Below, piece by piece: positions 56,501-64,000 of a stretch of DNA of 64,000 nt. Below the pieces are notes generated by a model. It saw nothing but the letters and a program-made list of their open reading frames with translations. It searched no databases and had not been told where the DNA came from. This DNA is from Ephemerocybe angulata (Eukaryota; Basidiomycota; Agaricomycetes; Agaricales; Psathyrellaceae): positions 62,001-126,000 of the forward strand of contig JAACJK010000114.1 in the NCBI GenBank assembly GCA_013368325.1, given 5' to 3'. Positions within the stretch are counted from its first letter, which is position 1; each line of letters starts with the position of its first letter. Made by a program: the position numbers and the translations under genes.

Positions 56501-59500
56501 GCATCCTCGTCTGGGAACATTCGGCGGTCGTCCCTTCGATCGCCGTTCTTGTCGAACGGGTCCTCTACGGGGTGCCATCCATCCTGCATTTCCGCCCACG
56601 TTCTTACGGCTCCTCCATGGACTCTCCCTGTGGGCTGTTATTCTCCCTCTTCCTGTCATGGCATGACTGATCGACTGAGCGATCCGAGGCGGATTGGATG
56701 GCCCAGACTCAGGTCGCCCGCCAGCGGAGCCTTCAGGTTTTTGTTGACGGCGGTCCTGATGGAGCGCCATTCGACCTTCTTGGACTCAGCACTTCGGTCA
56801 TGCTGTTGATTCACATTTCGCCTATATTTTTGCACCCTCACTCTCTCTCGCGCGAACGTGGGTGACATGCTGCCGGGGCGAGTGGAGGCTTCTTCAGCAG
56901 GAGGATCTCTCGTGTATCGTGCAGAGCAGGTCCATTACCCGTTCTGTGCGGAAGGGGATATCTCCTTAGTTGGAGGAGTGTCCACCCCTCATGCCTGTGC
57001 ATCGTCGTTCGATTCTGGCTCCCTGTGCAGCTAGCTTCTCCACCTCTCTCCCCCGTTTTCCATCTGTTACTCTCGAACTCGCGCCCTCCGTTCTCCCTCT
57101 CGAATCCGGCGCGTGATTGCGCCGCGGAGTGGGGCGGCTTTCCGCTATCGATTCTCTCTCGTATCGTGTAGAGCGGGATCCTGGGTCCCGGCCCTATGCG
57201 GCAGGTGATGTCGATCCCAGGCGCAAAGCTCCACTCCGCGTGCGTTTGTACCATCGTTCGACTGTGGTTCTACTGTTATGTCGAGCTCGGGCTCGATTTT
57301 CAGTTATTCTCTTATTCATTCATTCCGAGCATCACCCCCGAATCAAATAACGCGGCCGGCATCTGGGAGAGAGCCTCCTCGCCGCTCGGTCCCTCATCTT
57401 TTGAACCCTTTCGAAACCAAACAAGATATTGAGCGCGGTATGGTTATATACCATACTTGAGTCTGATAGACGGCGAGAGGGCGTTCGACATCGGCACATG
57501 CGATGCAACCGTGGACGAAATCTACGATATAGACTCGTACCCTATGCTCTCGCTGCTTGGTCACTGAGTACCCCCTCTCATTGATCTTTTCATGTTCAAC
57601 TGGCCTTGATCTCTGTTTGAATAACTGAAAGTTCGTTTGGATTCCGCATTTTTGATCTATTTTGCGAACTCGACGACGGACCTGTATCATCCCTATGTAT
57701 CTCTTGGTATTCCTATGTTCACGGACGGGCTCGGGCCTCGATTCCTGTACCTGAAGGAAGCAAGGGATACAGAAGGCGTGAGTCAGGCGACATAGATTCG
57801 AACCGCTCATCTTTCAAGGTCCCGTGTGCCGCCGGTCGGCCGGGAAGCTCGGTGCTGCGGACGCTTTGAATCGATGATCGATTCGCTCGACGTTCTCTCC
57901 TTTCTTCCTTCCCACCACCACCACTACGCATGAGCAAACGCCCTGCCTCTTGTTTTAGTATCTCTTCATAGCTGACCGATTCTGCCTGGGCTCGCGCGAA
58001 GCTTGAAGGATCTGGACCCTGGGCACGATCGACGCCAGTGCTCCTGTCGATTTGAGCAGGCGGTACGGGGGTGATGGGTTTACGGCGGAGAGGATGAATG
58101 GGAGCGGGCATTACTCGTCGAGCAGAGCGTCCGCCTTACCTGTTCTAGGTGGTGAGCCCTTCGATCAGTCGCTCCTTTGATTTCTTCCGTTGTTCTCTGC
58201 ACACTTCCACCCTCTCGCGTCCTTCCCACCCAGAATGTCGAACACGGGCGATGGTGTCACCGAGCGGGGCTATTCAAGTTGCGTGCACGATCTCTCTTGT
58301 ACCTTGGAGAGCGGGTCCACTCCGCGCGCCTATGGATGCACCACCTGCTTATCCTGATTCATTCTGGGCTTCGCTCTCCTGTCTTGTCCTTCCTGTTTCA
58401 TACCATCGAGCTCGGCCTTTGGTCGGCCTCTGTGCTTGCTCTATCTCTTAATCACCATCTCCTCCACTCACCCCCCTGCACGCCCCTTTCCCATTCATCT
58501 TTCACCAATGAGTCAGACCAACAAGTTGAGTCAGCGAACCAAGGCGAGCTTGGCTCCCGAAGCAAAACCCGTTTGCTCGCTCACGATCGGGGCCTTTTGG
58601 CCCTTGTTCGGGGCGACAGTGGTGGCGATGGAGCGCCATAGTTCGCCTTCTTCTGATGACTACGTGTGCGGTTTTACATCGCCCATTGGTCTGCAAGGTC
58701 GCGATTGGAATGTTGAACGCGGGCGATAGGGCTGCCGAGCGGAGGTATGTCGGGTGTGTGAACCTCTCTTGTACAGTGCGAAGTGGGTTCGCTCCCACTT
58801 CTGTGTGGCAAGTGGTGTTGGCATGTACCTTGTTGGATTCCCGCTCCGCGTCCCCGTGTTACCGTTGTTCCATTCTGGTTTCCAGGCTCTGTTCTGTGCT
58901 TCTTGCTTCGTGCTTTGCTCTTCGTACTCGTAGTGTCAGGGGAAAACTCCTCCGACGAGTCCGATTGCACGCCCCTCCCTACCCCCTATTGTAAAGTCAT
59001 CTGTGACCGATCCGTGGCGGGCTGCATGACAAACTAATCGCTCCCCTGCGAGCCACGACTGGGGCTTCTTAGCCTTTGTTGGGGTTCGGGGTGATAGTAG
59101 TGGTGAATCTGGTAGCCCGCCTCTTTGATGTCACTATGCATGTGGCCAGTCGAGCACGGTGTGTTTTTGTGTTAACTCACCTCGTATTATGTCTCTCTAT
59201 TATATGTATCGCGCAAGAGCGATCCAGCCTGCAGCCGGTTCGTGCAGGTATCTTACTTCGTTGAGGTTCTACTACGCAAACGTTTGACCGTTGGGCACTC
59301 CACTAATTGACTATTTTCACAATGACCGAGCGAAATGAGTATATAAGCTGAACCGTCGGGTGGCGTGCCTCGCTCATTTGCGGCTGAGCATCCTGCCTCG
59401 TTTGAGCCTTGCTGCTCAGTAAGCGCCGGCGACGAGCACCCACGCTCGCCCATTTGATCTGGATCGAGGCGCCCAATTATCGCAGGTCATTCAAATCGGG

Positions 59501-61890
59501 TGGAAGAGAAGAGAAGAAGAGAGAAGATTTGATAGATATGTAAGGTGGAGTTCAGACGAGATGCTTGATGCTGGGAAGGAATGTCCGCATGCACGTTGAG
59601 AAGCGCCCGTCATGTTTGATCTTATGGGCCGACCGGCCGGCGAGCTCGGCCCCACGGGGCCCTTGCATCGATTATCGATTTTGCGTTCCTTCCTTCTTCC
59701 TCCCACCATCACCACCATTGGCACCCATAGCGAACGCCCTCCCTCCTGTCTCCGTATCTCGTATTGGCTGAGCGAGCCGCCCTTGGGCTCATGCGACGCT
59801 GAAGGATCTGGATTTTGGGCACGATCGACGCCAAGAGGGGCACATCACACCAGGTTGGAGAAGGCGCAGCGCTCGTGCCGATTTGAGGAAGCTGGTGCTG
59901 GAGGGGTGCTGGGATTATGGCGGGGTGGATGAAGGGAGCGGGCATTCCCGGTCGTTCTGTGCGTCTCCCCCACCTGTTCCAGGTGGTGGGCCCTTCGATC
60001 GGTCGCCTTCCTTTCATATATAACCCGTGAGGTCCTCACCCCTCCTATAACCCACTCCTCTCCCAACTTTACTTATTGAGGCATAATCGACGGGCGGAGC
60101 GATTCGAGGGTGGCTTTGCGGTGCGGACTCAGATCGCTCGCGAGCGGGGCCTCTTGGCCCTTGTTCGGGGTGATACTGACGCTCCCTGCTAAGAGAGTCC
60201 CCTGGATCGCCCTTATTCGTCGTCAGCTGTCGAGCTTCACTTTCCGCATTGTCCTCGTCACTCTTTTCATGTCTCCTTTGCACCTCCCCTCTCCTTCTCG
60301 CTTAGTCTTTGTCCAGAACTTCGACCGGGGCGATTTTGCTGCCGAGTGGGTTTCAACTGAGATGTCATGACCTTTTTGCGTGCAGAGTGGGGACGTGCTC
60401 CCGGTTCCGTGCAGAAGGTAACTACATCTTGAGGAAGAATCCACTCCGCATACCTTTATACCTTTGTCTGGTCTTGATGTATTCTAGTTCCCCCTTCCCC
60501 TTTCTCCATTCTGCCTTTCCTGCCTTCGTCTTTGTTCTTTCTCTATCTCTTGATCGACGCGACCCCTCCACTCACCGTCCCGCACCCCCCTCCTTACCAA
60601 CGCCAACATGCTACGTGACTGATTTGAGGCGGGTTGACGAGCTAGGTTCCAATGCTCGCTTATGATCGAGGCTGGCTCTCGTTATCGTTCGGGGGTATGT
60701 GGTCCGGAGGTTCGTATACTCGCCTTGTGTGGTACACCGCGTGCTTCCGCCGACTCGCTTCATATTACGACTGTTACTTTACATCACCCGTTGGTCTGCA
60801 AGCCCCATTCATGGGGAGCGCGAGCACAGGGGATAGGTCTGCCGAGTGGAGGGATGCTGGATACTTCGACCTCTCTTGCACCGTGCAGAAACACCGAGTT
60901 CTGTGCGGCAATTGATATGCTGGATTCCATTTTTCTTCTCACTCCGCGTCCTTATCCCTATGTACGCTCCCGCGGCGCCCCTCCCCCTAGCCTCCAGCAC
61001 GGCCCCGTCACATTTCCATGTGACGGGATGACCGACAGGCTAGTTAAGCGACCTGAGGCGGCCCCGACTCCTCGAATAGACGCTGATCTCTCGCCCACAA
61101 TTGGGCCTATTGGCTCTTGTAATCGTTCTGGGTGGTTGTGTTGTCTTCAAAAGTCTTGGGTCGCGTCCGTGAGCTCACTATATATGTGGTCGTAGTCGTA
61201 CACGGCGTGCCTTTGGCGACTCCCCCTCTACTTTCCAATCTCTCTCTCTCTCGCACGCGCACGCGCGTATCCATGCCTGGAACTTCGAATCCGCGGGTGA
61301 TAGCAATTGCCGAGTAGAGCTCGCTGCTGGATGAATGTCTCTTGTGTCGTGCAGAGCGGGCTACGCTCCCTGTACTGTGCGGCAGGTGGTATTCTAGCTG
61401 CATTGATGTGTGTCTACTCCGCGTGCTTATGCACCGTCGTTCAATGGAGTTTGGTTCGCTCTCGGGTGATCCTCCCCCTAGTTTCCGCGTGTCACTTGCC
61501 CATAACTTTCGCATCCGCGTCGTGTGAATGTGCGTTCCCGAGTGGACCTCTCATTTGGTTCCTATGTCTCTTGTATCGTGTAGAATAGGATTTACGCCTC
61601 CGGTTCTGTGCGGCATGGGATATGGAATCTATGGGGCTTCACTCCGCATGCCTCTATACCGTCGTCAAACCGTCGTTCGATTCTGGCTCCCCTTTTTCTT
61701 TTCTTTCTTTATTCATTTCTCTTCTTAGATATGTGGCACAGGACTCATGACCAACCGTGCCGGTCAACGAAGTTGCTGCTTTCGCTCTGCTCTCCTCTGT
61801 CTACCCTGCTCCCTGTGTTAACCAATCCTCTTGAACCTCAACACGATACCCAGTGTGGTACTGTCCTAGAATGTGCTTGAAGTGCTGAAC
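53575..61890 (+). repeat. Long composite repeat array
   Basis: Several units lie head to tail. Unit a: M1 53,950, M2 54,160, M3 54,340, M4 54,640, M5 54,765, M3 55,010, M4 55,215. Unit b: M1 56,185, M3 56,680, M4 56,870 and 57,110, M5 57,235, M6 57,460-57,600. Unit c: M1 57,820, M2 58,065, M4 58,240, M4 58,720, M5 58,845, M3 59,008. Unit d: M1 59,620, M2 59,895, M3 60,100, M4 60,330, M3 60,620, M4 60,826, M3 61,050, M4 61,290 and 61,525, M6 about 61,875. All frames look like repeat shadows; no gene was found in more than 8 kb. Confidence 0.7.
55539..55587. repeat. 19-bp inverted repeat
   Basis: Arms 55,539-55,557 and 55,569-55,587 differ at one position and enclose 11 nt. It marks a break between composite-repeat sequence and unrelated sequence. 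Confidence 0.7.
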
Positions 61891-62038
61891 AAAGAGACGT
61901 CCGGTGGTACTATAGACATGTTTCCTATGTCCCAAGCCCACTTCGGTGGCTCCTTGATCTTTACTCAAGTGGCACCTCGTCGGATTTACCCGTATTGACC
62001 CTTTGAACACGATCTCTTTTCGTGGGCACGTTCGACGT
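61891..62038. repeat. Composite repeat M6 tail
   Basis: 'actatagacatgtttcctatg'-like sequence and 'ccttgatctttactc' match other M6 copies. This closes the array. Confidence 0.5.
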
Positions 62039-62695
62039 TCATGATAGACGCCCAGCGGCATATTGGTGTGTGCTCAAATTGATCTCGTGCTTGATTGCGA
62101 TAGCCACCCCATCCATGTTCAAAGAACGCTGACGGCAGATAGTAATTGGCGGTGCAACACGATAAATATTCAAGAATGCAACGTGTGCATGGATAACTAA
62201 ATGCAAATGTCGATTCAGGTAATGTGTACTTGGGCCAATTGATATTATGCCCATCTAATATGGCTGAGCATCGGTATCAGCGGAGTGATCACAGGTTTAA
62301 GGTAATATAGAGCTTACAACTCGATCCTTTGGGTGCTTTCCCGCCACAAAGCCATACGTGAAGTCATTGGCCGTCACAGAGGCAACGCCTTGAGACTTGA
62401 AGAACCTGATGAACGCGTCGCGACACCTGACGTCGGAGTCCTTTTCGATACGGAACTTGAAGGCATCCGGGTGCTCAGGGTTGCGGTACTGCTCTTCGCC
62501 CTTGTATGTTGTGTATCGCAGCAGAAACATGATGTCGTCACACGGGCGCTTTCGTCGTCCCTCCAATAACCTGTGAGTGTAGGGTGCGAAAATTAGGTCG
62601 TTTATAACGATATTGAGGAATATTTGTATAGAAAGGAAGTACCTAATATCTGGGGTGCTCTTGTTCTCAGTGTTGGAGGAAGTTTTCTCCTCCAT
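62039..62695 (-). CDS. Hypothetical protein (3 exons, 173 aa)
   Basis: A consistent model starts at an ATG in good context (GCACGATGG) at 62,695: exons 62,695-62,643, 62,570-62,318 and 62,254-62,039. Introns are 72 and 63 nt (GTACTT...CACAG, GTAAGC...TTAG). The middle exon looks most protein-like (R-P-C-D-D-I-M-F-L-L-R-Y near residue 25, then Y-K-G-E-E-Q-Y-R-N). The last exon could alternatively use an upstream acceptor giving another open frame, so its C-terminus is uncertain. An upstream frame (about 62,865-62,700) containing A-P-V-I-Y-V-G-Y-K-I-P also looks coding but is out of frame with this start. Either it is a separate relic or the gene has suffered a frameshift. I do not recognise the family. 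Confidence 0.4.
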
Positions 62696-62939
62696 CGTGC
62701 GTAGACTGAAGGAACAAATTCGTCAGGAATTCCGTCGAATTCCACCGATTCCCGCAGTGCGTTGTAGGATGGGATTTCATCCATCATATCCTTGAATTGA
62801 GCTAAAGGAATCTTATAGCCGACATAGATTACAGGTGCTCGGGTAGGTGGAGGGATCATACTGAGGGTATTGTCGATGATGGTGGTTGGAGAAGAGTTGC
62901 CAGCAATTGGGTCCTGGTCCAACAATGACTTACGTATGC

Positions 62940-63930
62940 ATGTCATTAGTATGGGTATGACTGTTCGCCGTTCTCGGCAATTGGCTTCGTGTGAATCCTC
63001 GGTTCCGTCGTTCGATTCTGGGTCCACTTTCTCTTTCACGTACTCTAGCTCTGTCTTCTATTCTTTGGCTATCTCTGCACCGGTGTCGGATCGATTCCCT
63101 GCAAAGCGAGCCCTTTCACTGCTCGCCATCACTTGAGGCTCGATGTGCGGTACTAGTAGATCTCGGCTGTCTGGTCTCTCTATGGTTGACTGTGGTGCCG
63201 GCTGAGATGCGTGGTTGAGACCTGCGCTTCGCTTGCGGTACGGCTTCGGATATAATCTTCTCTGTGTAGACCAGTGGTATCTACTCGGGTGTCGATCTCA
63301 ACCTCTTCTTTCATTGAATCGAATTGCGTGTGTTCTACACTGATCCTCAAGTCAGGCGATGGGATAAGGCTCCAATTCAAACTACGCTTTCACTATGCTG
63401 CGTAGCCCTACTTATGGCTTATTTTTAGGAGTAGAGATGCACGAAGCTCCAAACCAACTCGAAACACCCAGTGACGTGCATGGTGTATTCCGACTTTAGA
63501 CGCCCGTTCTTTGCGCGGTATCGTAGCATCTCAGCAGACGCGCGCGCTGGGTTATCTCATCTTAGGCATTATAGGAAATCCGTTCTGGAATTATGCGAAC
63601 CTTTGGACCACATCCCGCGGTTCCGCCTGCTCAGGCGCAGGGAGTATGGATTGGCGCCCGTACCGGCCGGGAGGGGCGGAGCACGGGGTGATGGCCGACG
63701 GCACACACGGATACTCATTGATGATCGATTCCGCCTGTCCTTGTTCCTTCCTACCACCACCATCACCCATGAGCGCAATGCCTGACTCTTCTTCTTTTCG
63801 CCTGTGGACCTCCTATCGGCTGAAGCACCATGAAGCCTACTCCATGAGCTCGGTCGTTCGTGTTGAAGTCGCGCAGTTGACTTGGCGTGCTTCAAGTTCC
63901 TTATCAATTTAGTGTAGCTACCGTAGGTAT
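62940..63930 (+). repeat. Composite repeat pieces at the window end
   Basis: An M5-like 'cgttcgattctgg' lies at 63,009. An M1 module at about 63,640-63,775 has the 'ccaccaccatcacccatg' run. Between them, 63,090-63,630 has no gene. The last 70 bases are AT-rich and unrecognised. Confidence 0.5.
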
Positions 63931-64000
63931 TTATACAAGAACATTGTACCTAAATAGCTCCACAATAAAGTCCAGAATAATCACAGGGTAACTAAATGTC

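Noticed and set aside
49775..61890. Repeat array as a CRISPR array
   Set aside because: Units are 450-780 bp, diverged and without short spacers, and the DNA is clearly eukaryotic.
62602..63039. 145-codon ORF as a complete gene
   Set aside because: Its N-terminal part is composite-repeat sequence (M5-like motif at 63,009) and its C-terminal part overlaps a better exon in another frame.
1..64000. Subtelomeric location with telomere repeats
   Set aside because: The dense repeats suggested it, but no TTAGGG-type array was seen at either end.

Overview
The window looks like nuclear DNA of a filamentous basidiomycete, most likely an Agaricomycete. Three things support this: compact genes with 45-70 nt GT-AG introns and CTGAC/CTAAC-type branch sites; several small secreted proteins with TATA boxes about 70-95 bp upstream of the ATG; and fungal families and mobile elements (a FunK1-type kinase fragment, a KDZ-type transposon remnant, a chromodomain Gypsy element, an intact Helitron and a LINE). 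The species cannot be named from sequence alone. No rRNA gene, tRNA gene or telomeric repeat was seen. The window is a transposon-rich accessory region with a few host genes between repeats.

Layout. 1-1.2 kb: a repeat piece, then a four-exon secreted cysteine-rich protein. 1.2-4.2 kb: a decayed copy of the 5' part of an aldehyde dehydrogenase (ALDH) gene with its repeat-filled intron. 4.2-10.5 kb: a LINE retrotransposon (ORF1 plus an intact ORF2), followed by a FunK1 kinase fragment. 11.5-21.2 kb: a Gypsy element with two 330-bp LTRs that look identical and a 5-bp target duplication. 22.1-23.0 kb: a 404-bp tandem duplication. 23.6-24.2 kb: a second secreted protein. 24.9-about 30.9 kb: a Helitron with an intact Rep-helicase ORF and four triloop hairpins at its 3' side. 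31-33 kb: a second broken ALDH copy. 33-35 kb: a composite non-coding repeat, interrupted at 34,967-38,145 by a KDZ-type element that itself carries a Tc1/pogo-like MITE. 38.8-39.1 kb: a third secreted protein. 40.9-44.2 kb: the complete seven-exon ALDH gene, the likely relative of both broken copies. 46.3-47.6 kb: a five-exon seven-transmembrane protein. 49.5-61.9 kb: a long array of the composite repeat, interrupted at 52,239-53,574 by a short relative of the KDZ element. 62.0-62.7 kb: a small unrecognised three-exon gene. The window ends in more repeat.

The host genes do not form a pathway. The unifying theme is repeat growth. One composite non-coding repeat (modules called M1-M6 here) occurs about 20 times. 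It was the target of the Gypsy and KDZ insertions, sits directly upstream of the ALDH gene and both ALDH pseudogenes, and appears to have been carried with the ALDH 5' end in segmental duplications. Its most conserved module has an A-box-like motif and, about 55 nt later, a T-arm-like hairpin. It may therefore derive from an RNA polymerase III transcript; this is an inference and needs testing.
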